A stretch of 19,151 nucleotides of DNA from CAYYMZ01 sp964473025 (GCA_964473025.1 CAYYMZ010000018.1:1-19151); one strand, 5' to 3'. Positions 7,852 to 16,041 are shown, counted from the stretch's first letter. Notes: a model not told the origin generated them from the sequence alone. Numbers and translations: made by a program.

Positions 7852-9090
7852 CTATTTAGTTATTTTATTAATATTTAAAATTGATTCATAAAGACGGCAA
7901 TATTTTTTAACAACTAAATTAATGTTAAATTTTCTCAAAACTTTTCTTCTAGCCCCAATTGATAAACTCTTATGGTATTTTTTATTATTTAAAATGAGTG
8001 ATATTTCCCTAGCCATTAAATTTACTTTGAAGGGAGCAACCATAACACCATTTACTTTATTGTCAATCATGTCCGGCATCCCGCCGATGTTAAAAGCAAC
8101 AACCGGAGTGCCACAAGACATGGATTCAATAACTGTATTTGGCAAATTATCTTCTCTTGATGGAGTAATAAAGATGTCGGCAGCTGAATAAATTTCTGCC
8201 AAGTCTTTTTCAGAAGATACTTCGCCAATAAAATATGTTGGCAGACCAAAACCCATCTTTTTATTAGCCGATCCAAATATCACCAAAGCTAGATTTTTAT
8301 TTATTTTTGATTCCAATAATTTTTGGATGACACTTATAAGTAATTTATACCCCTTTCTTTCGTTAGATAGGGGGTTCGCTGCGCCAAATAATAACAGTTT
8401 TTTATCAAGAGGTAAGCCGTATTTTTTTTTGGATAACAATTTGTCACATTCTTTAAATACATTTGTATCAATTCCATTTGGTATATTCTCAATTCTAAAA
8501 TTTCTAAAAAGATAGCTGGACTTAGCTTCATTTGCCAACCATTTACTAGGGGAAACAACTGTCAAATTATTTAAATTTTTCCACGATCTTTTTTTTCTTT
8601 CCCATGTCCATTTATCCAGAAAATTATTATTTTTGAAGTTTCCACTAATATAATCTTTATTGCTATCGTTTAAATGGTTAATCCCGGAGAATGGCCACAT
8701 ATCATGAAAAGTCCAAACAATCGGTTTTTTAATCTTCGCAATCTTTTCTGGGCTTAAAAATCCTCCGCATATCCAGTGAATATGGACAATGTCTGGCTTT
8801 AATTCATCTATAATTTTAAGATTCATAGATGCAAATAGTGCGGGTGAGGTTATTTCATAACCCCTTGGTCCAGAAATAACGGCAATAGTTTTATCAGCAG
8901 CAAAACAAGAAAAATCGTATAGTTTTCTAAATATATTTTTTGAACAAAAAACGTCACCCGTCTCTCCATATTTTCTCTGAACAAACATTTGAGATTTTAC
9001 GCCATTGTTAATAATCCCCTTATGTAAACGATAAGCGGCGATTCCCGCACCGCCCTTTTTGTCGGTAGTGCTCAGATGCAATATTTTCAT
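7852..9090 (-). CDS. GT4-family glycosyltransferase
   Basis: This 412-aa GT-B retaining glycosyltransferase opens with KILHLSTTDKKGGAGIAAYR, the N-terminal glycine-rich loop typical of WcaC-like GT4 enzymes. It continues with DIVHIHWICGG (about 100-110), VVWTFHDMWP-like text at about 124-133, VSPSKWLANEA, and IPNGIDTNVF (203-212). The donor-site signature PSREDNLPNTVIESMSCGTP lies at 310-329, where Asp314 to Glu322 takes the place of the EX7E pair. It would add a sugar to a lipid-linked glycan at the cytoplasmic face. The gene is visibly AT-richer than its flanks, like the HlpA-type gene next to it, suggesting recent transfer. No Shine-Dalgarno sequence is evident; it is probably co-transcribed from the ligase promoter. 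Confidence 0.92.
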   Translation of the reverse strand: MKILHLSTTDKKGGAGIAAYRLHKGIINNGVKSQMFVQRKYGETGDVFCSKNIFRKLYDFSCFAADKTIAVISGPRGYEITSPALFASMNLKIIDELKPDIVHIHWICGGFLSPEKIAKIKKPIVWTFHDMWPFSGINHLNDSNKDYISGNFKNNNFLDKWTWERKKRSWKNLNNLTVVSPSKWLANEAKSSYLFRNFRIENIPNGIDTNVFKECDKLLSKKKYGLPLDKKLLLFGAANPLSNERKGYKLLISVIQKLLESKINKNLALVIFGSANKKMGFGLPTYFIGEVSSEKDLAEIYSAADIFITPSREDNLPNTVIESMSCGTPVVAFNIGGMPDMIDNKVNGVMVAPFKVNLMAREISLILNNKKYHKSLSIGARRKVLRKFNINLVVKKYCRLYESILNINKITK

Positions 9091-9127
9091 AAACTCTGTC
9101 TATTAATCTTAATAAAGATTTTGGAAA

Positions 9128-10087
9128 TTAATTGATATGATTGCTAACTTTAATGTAAACTTTTCTAACAAAATCAAACAATCCAATTTTTTTAAAAATT
9201 GATTTCAGGGTATAAAATTTCAAAAAAACATGTTTGTTAACAAAATCGTCAGCTTGTTTATTAATATTTTTATTTCTAGGACGTTTGAGGGGAAATTTTA
9301 TCACCTTACTCGGTATACTCAGTAATTTATTAGAATTATGAAGTGTATGCGTTCCGTTACTGTTTAAACCAATATTTAATACTAGATTTCGATTTGGTGA
9401 AATACTTACCCCATTATTTTTCCAAATCGTATAAACCCATTTATAGGCCCAAGCATCAAGCTTCTTATAATGTATTTCTGAAATAGTTATAAGCCAATAT
9501 TTATTGATTTTTTTATCGCTCCAAATATTATCAATACACTCCGGCAAATCGCTGATATCAAAGTTAAATTTCTTCCAAGCCCTTCTCCACGTAGCCCAAC
9601 CCCAAATACATGGGATATTAGAAAAGAAATAACTTGAGTCAGCATCAGCTAAAGATTCTGGGGCAAAGTTATCACCGCTAATCATAAAAACTCTTTTATC
9701 TCGACGATAACGAGCCAAGAGTTCTTCGCAAAAATAAAAAAATGATTGATCCGGCAGGCAATCGTCTTCTAAGATTATTCCCTCTCCTACATTTTTAAAA
9801 AACCAAGTTATGGCTTTTGTGACGTTTTCACCACAACCTAAATTTTCATCTCGAAATAATGTTTTTAAGTCGCACTCCCAGTCTATATTATCCAAAACAT
9901 ATCTTTTAACCTTTTCACACTTTTCCTTTTCTCCTTTTATGTTGGCACGATAGCCATCTGCCGCAATAAATAATTTTTTCGGTTTAACTTTCTTAATTTC
10001 AGCAAAAACCATTTTCGTTGTTTCTAAACGGTTGAAGACCAAAAATAATATTGGACTAATTAATTTTTTAGAATTAACTTTTTTCAT
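9128..10087 (-). CDS. HlpA-like nucleotide-diphospho-sugar transferase (GT-A, GNT-I-like)
   Basis: This 319-aa protein closely fits the family often labelled 'hemolytic protein HlpA-like', which is a GT-A glycosyltransferase. It shows SPILFLVFNRLETTKMVF near the start, KKLFIAADG (37-45), TLFRDENLGCGENV (76-89), the metal/nucleotide site EGIILEDDCLPD (102-113), the acceptor-side CEELL, and the diagnostic IWGWATWRRAW (161-171). The 'hemolytic' label is historical; a glycosyltransferase role is much better supported by the fold motifs. It lies in the leftward operon, 15 bp after the ligase gene. The DNA is AT-rich, with many Asn/Lys/Ile codons in the C-terminal third, which is variable and basic. 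Confidence 0.88.
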   Translation of the reverse strand: MKKVNSKKLISPILFLVFNRLETTKMVFAEIKKVKPKKLFIAADGYRANIKGEKEKCEKVKRYVLDNIDWECDLKTLFRDENLGCGENVTKAITWFFKNVGEGIILEDDCLPDQSFFYFCEELLARYRRDKRVFMISGDNFAPESLADADSSYFFSNIPCIWGWATWRRAWKKFNFDISDLPECIDNIWSDKKINKYWLITISEIHYKKLDAWAYKWVYTIWKNNGVSISPNRNLVLNIGLNSNGTHTLHNSNKLLSIPSKVIKFPLKRPRNKNINKQADDFVNKHVFLKFYTLKSIFKKIGLFDFVRKVYIKVSNHIN

Positions 10088-10102
10088 CGATTTTACTGTA
10101 GA

Positions 10103-11353
10103 TTATTGAGAGCAAGAGTCAATTTTCGGGCGATCAATCGATCCTTGCTTAAACTGCATGCTGGAGATAAATGCCACAAAAAAGCAAAATGATAGAAAAT
10201 ATGTAAAAACACCTTTAATGATTGGCTCGATAAAACTTGCCAAAATAAAACTTATTAGCATTGAGATTATTATACCTTTTAGCAAAGTCGGCATTCCTTT
10301 TTGGCGGGCAGAACCAATAAAGTCAATCACGCTTGAGATAGTAAAAACTAGAGCAAAAATAAAGGCAAAAATTCCGGCGTCCCAACCGACATCAAGCCAG
10401 AGATTATGCGCACTAGACGCTCCTAGGGTAGTTGCCTGCCCGCCCTCTGGATGATCTATTAAGCCCTGCCCGCTTTCGCGCCAAACCTGCAAGCGCTGGT
10501 CCCCATTAACCGACGTAGATAAAAATCGCCCTGCAATTGGAGAATTTATTATGGTGCTTTTCAAATCAAACAGATTCGCGGTGTAAGAGAAATAAAGAGC
10601 GGCGAGAAACAAGCCGACCCAAAAGATTACACGAATCAATTCTCTAGATTTGCTATAAATTATCACAAGAGTAGCCGTTAGCGACACTATCCCGACAACA
10701 ATTGCTATTCTGCTCGCCAAAAAATACTCACAGTATAGACTGACCAGGACAATGGCTGAAAGTATTATTTTGACAATTAAAGCAAATTTACTCTCTGCTT
10801 TAATAAATAAAACTACCATAGCTCCAATGCCCAGTGAGATATAAGTACCCACTATCGTGGCAGCCAAATAACTCCCTGTCCACCAATCAATCACATACCG
10901 GTGGCCGCCAAATTGCGAGACAATTGTTCCCGCGACTCTCAAAGTATAAAAAACACACAGAAAACCGAAGATTGCCGAAGAGGCAATAATCGCGCAATTT
11001 ACAAGATATTTGTAACGATTATCACCAGAACGGGTTGCAAGATAATGCCCAGCGATATAAAAAAGTGCGGGAGAAAGCGCATACATTAGGAAATGGCTAA
11101 AATCGACAAATTGAAAACGATAAACATTAAGCCCATAAATAAAAGTAAATACTAACAGAGAAAAAAAAGTGATTTTTTTTAAACCCTTGAGTGAGTGCCA
11201 GCCTTCGCTTGTTAATAAAAGAACGATTATCGCTACGCACATTGCTATACCAACGTAAAACCTCAGTACGCCCGTATTGAAAAAATTTAAAATGGCGAGG
11301 GAAAATAAAACCCAAGCAAAAACCCCAAACTTGTCTGTTCGAACCTCTTCCAT
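10103..11353 (-). CDS. O-antigen ligase / Wzy-type polymerase family membrane protein
   Basis: This 416-aa protein has about ten or more hydrophobic segments spread over its length. A large external loop lies between about residues 255 and 320 and contains RLQVWRESGQGLIDHPEGG (287-305) and SSAHNLWLDVGWDAGI (313-328), the loop signature of the Wzy_C/O-antigen ligase superfamily. These enzymes transfer or polymerise undecaprenyl-linked glycan on the outer face of the cytoplasmic membrane. Ligase and polymerase cannot be separated by sequence alone; with no lipid A pathway expected, polymerisation or transfer to another acceptor is more likely than LPS ligation. It is the first gene of the leftward four-gene operon. 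It starts at ATG 11353 directly behind an extended -10, with no Shine-Dalgarno sequence. Confidence 0.88.
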   Translation of the reverse strand: MEEVRTDKFGVFAWVLFSLAILNFFNTGVLRFYVGIAMCVAIIVLLLTSEGWHSLKGLKKITFFSLLVFTFIYGLNVYRFQFVDFSHFLMYALSPALFYIAGHYLATRSGDNRYKYLVNCAIIASSAIFGFLCVFYTLRVAGTIVSQFGGHRYVIDWWTGSYLAATIVGTYISLGIGAMVVLFIKAESKFALIVKIILSAIVLVSLYCEYFLASRIAIVVGIVSLTATLVIIYSKSRELIRVIFWVGLFLAALYFSYTANLFDLKSTIINSPIAGRFLSTSVNGDQRLQVWRESGQGLIDHPEGGQATTLGASSAHNLWLDVGWDAGIFAFIFALVFTISSVIDFIGSARQKGMPTLLKGIIISMLISFILASFIEPIIKGVFTYFLSFCFFVAFISSMQFKQGSIDRPKIDSCSQ

Positions 11354-11359
11354 AGTTTA

Positions 11360-11368
11360 AGAATATCA
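11360..11368 (-). promoter_or_regulatory. Extended -10 (TGATATTCT) of the glycan operon
   Basis: On the minus strand, TGA-TATTCT ends 6 nt before ATG 11353, which predicts a leaderless operon transcript. No convincing -35 is present, as expected for an extended -10 promoter. Confidence 0.45.
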
Positions 11369-11476
11369 CACTCGATCACTAACGTGTACTTAGAACTCTT
11401 ATTTTTGCTTTGCCGTACTTCTTTGGTACATTTAACGTAAGACGTAGATTTCTTGGCTACAGCGGGGAGAAAAAGA

Positions 11477-12298
11477 GTGAACAAAAGAATTGATAAAACT
11501 GCAACTTTGGCCAATGCCTTGGCTTACGACAAAGGAAACACCAAAAAATACATTGATGGCGCTCCGCATATTAAACATGCTTCATTGAGAATGCTTTATG
11601 GCAAGCTAGCTGTAAAAGTATTTGATTTTGCCGCACAACATACAAAGGTTCCTAAGGTGCTAGATCTGGGTGCTGGTGAAGGTTCGGCGACTTTAACACT
11701 TCTAAAGCTCGGGGCAAAGGTAGTAGCTATTGACGTCTCGGTTTCTCAGCTTGAAACTCTGCACAGCAGATGCAAGCGCTTTGACGACATGCTGGAAATA
11801 AGATGTGAAGATATTAAGGATGCTCTCAAAAATAAAAGTGAAAAATACGATATTATTGTCGCCAATTCGTTCTTGCACCACGTCCCAGATTACGTGGCGA
11901 TGTTACGGGGAGTAGTAATGCATCTAAATCCATATGGCCAATTTATCTCTTTTCAAGACCCACTCCGATATGACACGGTGGGAAAATTCACTCGGTTTTT
12001 CAGCAAAGTAGCTTATTTCTCATGGCGTATTTTTAAGGGTGATTTAATAAACGGCTTAAAAAGGAAGTTACGACGAGCCCGCGGGGTTTATCTTAAAGAT
12101 TCCATACATGATAATGCCGAATATCATGTAATTAGGAACGGCGTTGACCAAAACGCCATTTTTGAATTGTTTAAAAGGCAAGGTATTGATTGTGATATCA
12201 TTTCTTATTTCAGTACGCAAAACAGTTTTTTCCAAACCCTGGGCACTTTTTTGGGCTTGAAAAATACATTTGCCATAATTGCTCGAAAGCGGAAGTGA
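11477..12298 (+). CDS. Class I SAM-dependent methyltransferase (UbiG/Methyltransf_11 type)
   Basis: The ~273-aa product has SAM motif I VLDLGAGEGSATL (61-73), the acidic loop VVAIDVSVSQLE (about 82-93), and the motif IV region YDIIVANSFLHHVPDY (about 124-139). A C-terminal region with QFISFQDPLRYD and the basic loop KRKLRRARG follows. It probably modifies a sugar or small molecule of the surface glycan, given its position between glycosyltransferase operons. A TTG at 11453 is in frame, but GTG 11477 has a strong Shine-Dalgarno sequence (GGGGAG, 11464-11469) 7 nt upstream, so I chose the GTG. A possible promoter (TTGCCG, 17 nt, TAACGT at 11433-11438) lies upstream. It converges on the next gene. 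Confidence 0.85.
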   Translation: MNKRIDKTATLANALAYDKGNTKKYIDGAPHIKHASLRMLYGKLAVKVFDFAAQHTKVPKVLDLGAGEGSATLTLLKLGAKVVAIDVSVSQLETLHSRCKRFDDMLEIRCEDIKDALKNKSEKYDIIVANSFLHHVPDYVAMLRGVVMHLNPYGQFISFQDPLRYDTVGKFTRFFSKVAYFSWRIFKGDLINGLKRKLRRARGVYLKDSIHDNAEYHVIRNGVDQNAIFELFKRQGIDCDIISYFSTQNSFFQTLGTFLGLKNTFAIIARKRK

Positions 12299-12363
12299 AC
12301 TACGGTTGGCGCAATGCCCTTCTCGCTAAAACTCCCAGAGCTTCCTCACTGTTTTCATTCGAT

Positions 12364-13296
12364 TTAAACGACCTCAAGAAAAATCGATGAAGGGTAGTGT
12401 CCCTTTATTGTTTCAAGGCCAAATTTATCTGTGGCTGGCTTGTAGTTGGGCAACAGCTTCTTAAGTTTTGATCGGACACCATAATGCAGCATGCTCAATG
12501 AAGCTCTAATAACAAAATTAGGATTGTTGACAAGAAAGGCATAAAGCATAATTGTTTCGTTAGGGTAAAACAGGTCCCTTGTCAGCAGATGCCTTGGGTA
12601 ATCGTATGGGAAAGTGATGTCGTGAAAATGGATGAAGGTGCCTCTTGGCAATCGAGGCAAAACTTCGATAATTAATCTTCCTACCTCACTGCCGGGCTTT
12701 ACCATATGGGTTGAATCAATGAAAAGTAAATCACCACCTTTGATATCAACGATCCGATGTAAAGGGATTTTTTGGGCTTTATCGGCCAGTAGAGTTATTT
12801 TATGTTGTTTCGAAAGATTTTTTAAGAATTTATTTGGATATGGATCAATACATATTATCTTTGGCTTATATTGAGCGGCAGAGCTTGCCTCAAGTATTAC
12901 TGCGGTTGAGAGTCCACACCCGATTTGAATAATTTTTTTCGGTTTTTTGGTGAAAATAAAACAGAATAAAAAATCAGCTTCTATTGGGCCAAATCCCTCA
13001 TCACCATTTTTAAGAGATGCGTTGGTGTAAATATCCCGTTTTTTCACTAGATCTTGCAGATATTTCCCCCTAATGCATTCTGATATAAATGAGAGCTGTT
13101 TTGATCTTTCCTTCCCTCCAATTTTGTACATGCTGCGCGGATTTTGCCAATCCCTTTCTTTCTTCAAGCACTGAATATTCGGTAGGTTGGAATAATAATG
13201 CTGGGGCAGTAAGTCAAAACCAAATTTTTGTCCGAACTCCCAAACCTTGCGCAAACAAATTTTTAAGGACTCTTTGGTTTTTCTTAATATCGGCAT
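12364..13296 (-). CDS. Class I SAM-dependent methyltransferase (Methyltransf_24 type)
   Basis: This ~310-aa enzyme has a basic N-terminal extension of about 115 residues followed by a Methyltransf_24-like core. Visible motifs are IIQIGCGLSTAVI (122-134), ICIDPYP (148-154), GGDLLFIDSTHMVKPGSEV (187-205) and GTFIHFHDITFPYDYP (219-234). The D-x2-H and HxHD pairs resemble the acidic/histidine residues of this group and of cephalosporin-hydroxylase-like enzymes. A role in glycan or nucleotide-sugar modification is inferred from its neighbours. A TTG start at 13356 would overlap the upstream epimerase by 35 nt and has no Shine-Dalgarno sequence; ATG 13296 leaves a 25-nt gap, so I prefer it, with moderate certainty. 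It is probably co-transcribed with the epimerase. Confidence 0.82.
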   Translation of the reverse strand: MPILRKTKESLKICLRKVWEFGQKFGFDLLPQHYYSNLPNIQCLKKERDWQNPRSMYKIGGKERSKQLSFISECIRGKYLQDLVKKRDIYTNASLKNGDEGFGPIEADFLFCFIFTKKPKKIIQIGCGLSTAVILEASSAAQYKPKIICIDPYPNKFLKNLSKQHKITLLADKAQKIPLHRIVDIKGGDLLFIDSTHMVKPGSEVGRLIIEVLPRLPRGTFIHFHDITFPYDYPRHLLTRDLFYPNETIMLYAFLVNNPNFVIRASLSMLHYGVRSKLKKLLPNYKPATDKFGLETIKGHYPSSIFLEVV

Positions 13297-13321
13297 AATT
13301 AATGGCAGAATTAGAACGAGT

Positions 13322-14320
13322 TTACTTTGATTTTTGTTTTTTAATTTGGCTTTCAACCCAAAGGTATGTTTTTTTCACGCCTGAAGAGAGCGGTTTTTTA
13401 GGCGACCACTTAAGTTTCTTGAATATTAGGCGATTATCAGAGTTACGACCCCTTACACCCTGAGGTCCTTTAATATGTTTAATTTTAATTTTTTTACCAC
13501 TTAATTTGATAATATTTTTTGCCAATTGGTTGATTGACACTATCTCTTTAGAGCCAATGTTAACCGGTCCGTCAAAACTATTTGAGGCCATTAACCTTTT
13601 GACACCTTCGAGGCATTCATCAATGTATAAAAACGAGCGGGTTTGCTTGCCATCTCCCCAAACTTCTATTTCTCCTTTTATATCCTCAATCACCTTGCGA
13701 CAAAGTGCCGTAATCGCCTTTTCGCGTCCACCGCTAAACTCCGATTCCGGACCGAAAATATTGTGAAAACGGGCAATTTTGACTTTAAGACCATGGTTCC
13801 TTCGATAAGCGAGATACAATCTCTCGCTAAAGAGTTTTTCCCACCCGTAATCGCTATCTGGCAGAGCGGGGTATGCAGATTCTTCAGAACAGACCGGCTT
13901 ATTGGGGCGGGATTGGTTAAATTTCGGATAGATACAGGCCGACGATGAAAAAAACAATCTTTTTGTTCCAGAAAGCGCGGCAAAGTTCGCCACATTTAGG
14001 TTGATCAATGCCGAGTTATGAACGATCTCGGCGTCATGCTGTCCGGTAAATACGTAGCCAGCCCCGCCCATGTCGGCTGCCAGTTGATATACCTCATCAA
14101 ATGGTTGATCGAAAACCTTTTTACAAACACTAGCTTTTCGCAAGTCGCCAATAATAAATTCATCGGCCGGACTTTTACCGAAAGCAGGATACTTTAAATC
14201 AACGGCTCGCACGAAGTAATGACGAGCTTTTAATTGTTTGACAAGGTGGCTGCCAATAAAGCCGCCTCCGCCACAAACCAGAGCACTTTTTGGATTATTT
14301 TTAATTTTCTTTCCTGCCAT
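13322..14320 (-). CDS. GDP-mannose 3,5-epimerase-like NAD-dependent epimerase
   Basis: This 332-aa extended short-chain dehydrogenase has the NAD motif GGGGFIGSH (17-25). It matches plant GDP-mannose 3,5-epimerase almost motif for motif: AADMGGAGYV, SSSACIYPKF, YGWEKL, RFHNIFGP, GGREKAITALCRK, VWGDGKQTRSFLYIDECLEG, PVNIGSKEIVSINQLA and GPQGVRGRNSDN. The catalytic set is intact: Cys129 and Lys201 (acid/base pair), Tyr158 with Lys162, and the Arg290/Arg292 loop. In plants the enzyme makes GDP-L-galactose or GDP-L-gulose from GDP-D-mannose. The start is ATG 14320, because a promoter places the transcript start there; a further upstream in-frame start would add 12 residues lying within that promoter. 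Confidence 0.9.
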   Translation of the reverse strand: MAGKKIKNNPKSALVCGGGGFIGSHLVKQLKARHYFVRAVDLKYPAFGKSPADEFIIGDLRKASVCKKVFDQPFDEVYQLAADMGGAGYVFTGQHDAEIVHNSALINLNVANFAALSGTKRLFFSSSACIYPKFNQSRPNKPVCSEESAYPALPDSDYGWEKLFSERLYLAYRRNHGLKVKIARFHNIFGPESEFSGGREKAITALCRKVIEDIKGEIEVWGDGKQTRSFLYIDECLEGVKRLMASNSFDGPVNIGSKEIVSINQLAKNIIKLSGKKIKIKHIKGPQGVRGRNSDNRLIFKKLKWSPKKPLSSGVKKTYLWVESQIKKQKSK

Positions 14321-14327
14321 AATAAAA

Positions 14328-14356
14328 TTAATACATTGTTTACAGGCAGAAAACAA
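14328..14356 (-). promoter_or_regulatory. Promoter of the epimerase gene (leaderless)
   Basis: On the minus strand, TTGTTT (14351-14356), a 17-nt spacer and TATTAA (14328-14333) are followed 7 nt later by ATG 14320. Four base pairs separate its -35 from the -35 of the divergent GT2 promoter. Confidence 0.6.
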
Positions 14357-14360
14357 CGCC

Positions 14361-14389
14361 TTGTCATTTGAGCAGGATTAAATCATAAT
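14361..14389 (+). promoter_or_regulatory. Promoter of the GT2 gene (leaderless)
   Basis: TTGTCA (14361-14366), a 17-nt spacer and CATAAT (14384-14389) are followed after 6 nt by ATG 14396, with no Shine-Dalgarno sequence. Each box differs from consensus by one base, making this the best promoter in the window. Confidence 0.7.
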
Positions 14390-14395
14390 TCTCTT

Positions 14396-15166
14396 ATGAT
14401 AAAAATATCGGTCATCACAGTTGTTTATAATGGGGAAAAATTCATCAAAGAGGCGATCGAGACAGTTCTTAAACAGACATACAAAAATATTGAGTTTATT
14501 ATCGTAGATGGCAAATCAACCGATAATACTCTTGAAATAATCTCTCACTATCAAAATAAAATCGATGTCTTATTAAGCGAAAAAGACAAAGGTATTTTTG
14601 ACGCGATGAACAAAGGGATCGCAAGAGCAACGGGTGATGTGATAGTTTTTCATAATGTTGATGATGAATATACAAATCAAAACGTTTTCGACAAGGTAGC
14701 AAGGGTTTTTGAGAAGATGAAAGTCGACAGCTGCTACGGCGACCTTCTTCTTATCGATAATAAAAAAAGTCGCAAAATCGTCAGGGTTTGGAAAGCGGGA
14801 GAATACAGCCCTAAAAAACTTGCTTTGGGCTGGATGCCACCCCACCCCACTTTTTTTGTTAAAAGAAACATTTATGAGGAATATGGAGGATTCAGGTGTG
14901 AGTTATGGATTGCCGCAGATTACGAAATTATCTTGAGGTTTTTGGGTAAAAATAAAATATCCACATACTATATCCCAGAATTTTTAGTCAAAATGAGAAT
15001 GGGGGGTAACAGTGGTACGAGCTTCAAGACGTTTTTTATCACCCTATACCAAACATATATTAGCTGGATTCGAAATTGGCCAAAGAAAAGATTTACCCCT
15101 GTTTTCACCATTTTCTTCAAGAAAATTCATAAGATTCCGCAGTATCATGTTAGAATCAAAAAATAG
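14396..15166 (+). CDS. Family 2 glycosyltransferase (WcaE/WcaA-like)
   Basis: This 256-aa inverting GT-A enzyme begins KISVITVVYNGEKFIKEAIE, the standard GT2 entry. It continues with IEFIIVDGKSTDNT (32-45), EKDKGIFDAMNKGIARATGD (62-81), the DXD-equivalent HNVDDEY (86-92), GWMPPHPTFFVKR (145-157), the catalytic region AADYEII (173-179) and MRMGGNS near 200. This motif series is typical of the WcaE-like GT2 subgroup that adds hexoses in capsule or exopolysaccharide assembly. It is soluble or peripheral, with a basic C-terminus (FFKKIHKI). Its last 20 nt overlap the following membrane-protein gene, suggesting translational coupling. It is divergent from the epimerase through a shared 75-bp promoter region. 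Confidence 0.93.
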   Translation: MIKISVITVVYNGEKFIKEAIETVLKQTYKNIEFIIVDGKSTDNTLEIISHYQNKIDVLLSEKDKGIFDAMNKGIARATGDVIVFHNVDDEYTNQNVFDKVARVFEKMKVDSCYGDLLLIDNKKSRKIVRVWKAGEYSPKKLALGWMPPHPTFFVKRNIYEEYGGFRCELWIAADYEIILRFLGKNKISTYYIPEFLVKMRMGGNSGTSFKTFFITLYQTYISWIRNWPKKRFTPVFTIFFKKIHKIPQYHVRIKK

Positions 15167-15719
15167 AAATTTCCCAATAGTTTATCTAATTGTTCTTGAT
15201 TTTCTTTGGAGCGCGGCTGCGCTTTTTGTCGATTTGCCGAAATTAGGGTCAATTTATCCTTTACTTTGGCCGCTGGTTGTCATTTGTCCGGTTTATCCGC
15301 TCTTGCTCGGCATTGTTTGGCTTAAAATAAAAAAGGGCCAAAAACCCAATCCTTATCTTTTAGCTTTCTCTGCAATCCCAAGCGCCGCTTTTGGCATTTT
15401 GGCTTTGGTTTATTATCCGTCAAAAATGGTATTTCAGGGTTTTGATCTGCGGGATTTAGGGCAAATTTTCTGGGTTTTGTTTTACTCTCTTCAGGGTTGG
15501 TATCTTTTGGGGCGTTTCAAGATTAAATTTGCCCCTGCCTTTGTTTCTTTTTTGTTTCTTTGCATCGCGCTGATCGTCAATTTCAGATTTAGAACCTTCG
15601 GGTATTTGTCTTTAGACGATTTCCCGCAATTTTCAACAATAGTCCTGCTGAACGTTGGACTAGTTAGCGCCTTCGTGGCGGCACTTTTAGCGTTAAAGGG
15701 GTCTGACTCTACTGCTTAG
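15147..15719 (+). CDS. Six-TM membrane protein of unknown function
   Basis: I do not recognise this 190-aa protein. It is almost entirely hydrophobic, with segments at about 10-28, 36-58, 70-90, 102-120, 128-146 and 160-183, short loops, and a basic loop IKKGQKPNP (61-69). No catalytic or transport motif is evident. The frame is open back to 15012, but that would overlap the GT2 gene by 155 nt with a polar, unconvincing extension. ATG 15147 overlaps it by only 20 nt and begins just before the first membrane segment, so I chose that. Co-expression with the GT2 gene is likely; a role in the glycan pathway is a guess. It is too small to be a Wzx flippase. Its 3' end overlaps the convergent YtxH gene by 11 nt. 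Confidence 0.75.
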   Translation: MLESKNRNFPIVYLIVLDFLWSAAALFVDLPKLGSIYPLLWPLVVICPVYPLLLGIVWLKIKKGQKPNPYLLAFSAIPSAAFGILALVYYPSKMVFQGFDLRDLGQIFWVLFYSLQGWYLLGRFKIKFAPAFVSFLFLCIALIVNFRFRTFGYLSLDDFPQFSTIVLLNVGLVSAFVAALLALKGSDSTA

Positions 15720-16041
15720 CCGCTTTCTTTACTTCCTTATATCCTTCTTTAAGCTGCTGCTTGACGACCTTTGATTCTGCGGCGGAGATCTTTTTGCCCT
15801 TTTCGTACGTTGTGACAACATTTTCGACAACTTCGTCGTACTTATCTTGGCTGATATCTTTTATTTTTACCAGCTCTGTGGCAATCTTATCCTTCATCTC
15901 ATGAAGATATTTAGCGATATCTGCGCGTGTCTCTTTGCCCGATTTAGGCGCGAGCAAAATCCCCGCAATTGCACCTGCAATTGCACCCACGCCGACGCCA
16001 ATTGCAGCCCCTTTGATAAAATTCTTTTGTCTTTCTTTCAT
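15709..16041 (-). CDS. YtxH domain protein
   Basis: This 110-aa protein fits the YtxH family: a glycine/alanine-rich membrane segment GAAIGVGVGAIAGAIAGILL (11-30), then APKSGKETRADI, the conserved post-membrane signature, then a long charged helical tail likely to form a coiled coil. YtxH proteins are small stress-associated membrane proteins, general-stress induced in Bacillus; their molecular role is unclear. ATG 16041 follows AGGAG at about 16046-16050. A promoter lies just upstream within the end of the MazG-like gene. The C-terminus is lysine-rich (KKAAKQ). Confidence 0.85.
   Translation of the reverse strand: MKERQKNFIKGAAIGVGVGAIAGAIAGILLAPKSGKETRADIAKYLHEMKDKIATELVKIKDISQDKYDEVVENVVTTYEKGKKISAAESKVVKQQLKEGYKEVKKAAKQ

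Noticed and set aside
11335..11350. tRNA T-arm-like GGTTCGAAC on the minus strand
   Set aside because: It encodes residues near the start of the ligase protein, and the flanking bases do not form a T-stem, D-arm or acceptor stem.
13297..13356. TTG start giving a 330-aa Methyltransf_24-type protein
   Set aside because: It overlaps the epimerase by 35 nt with no Shine-Dalgarno sequence; ATG 13296 is preferred, though the longer form is not excluded.
15012..15146. Longer N-terminal extension of the six-TM protein
   Set aside because: It would overlap the GT2 gene by 155 nt and adds only polar sequence; ATG 15147 is a better start.
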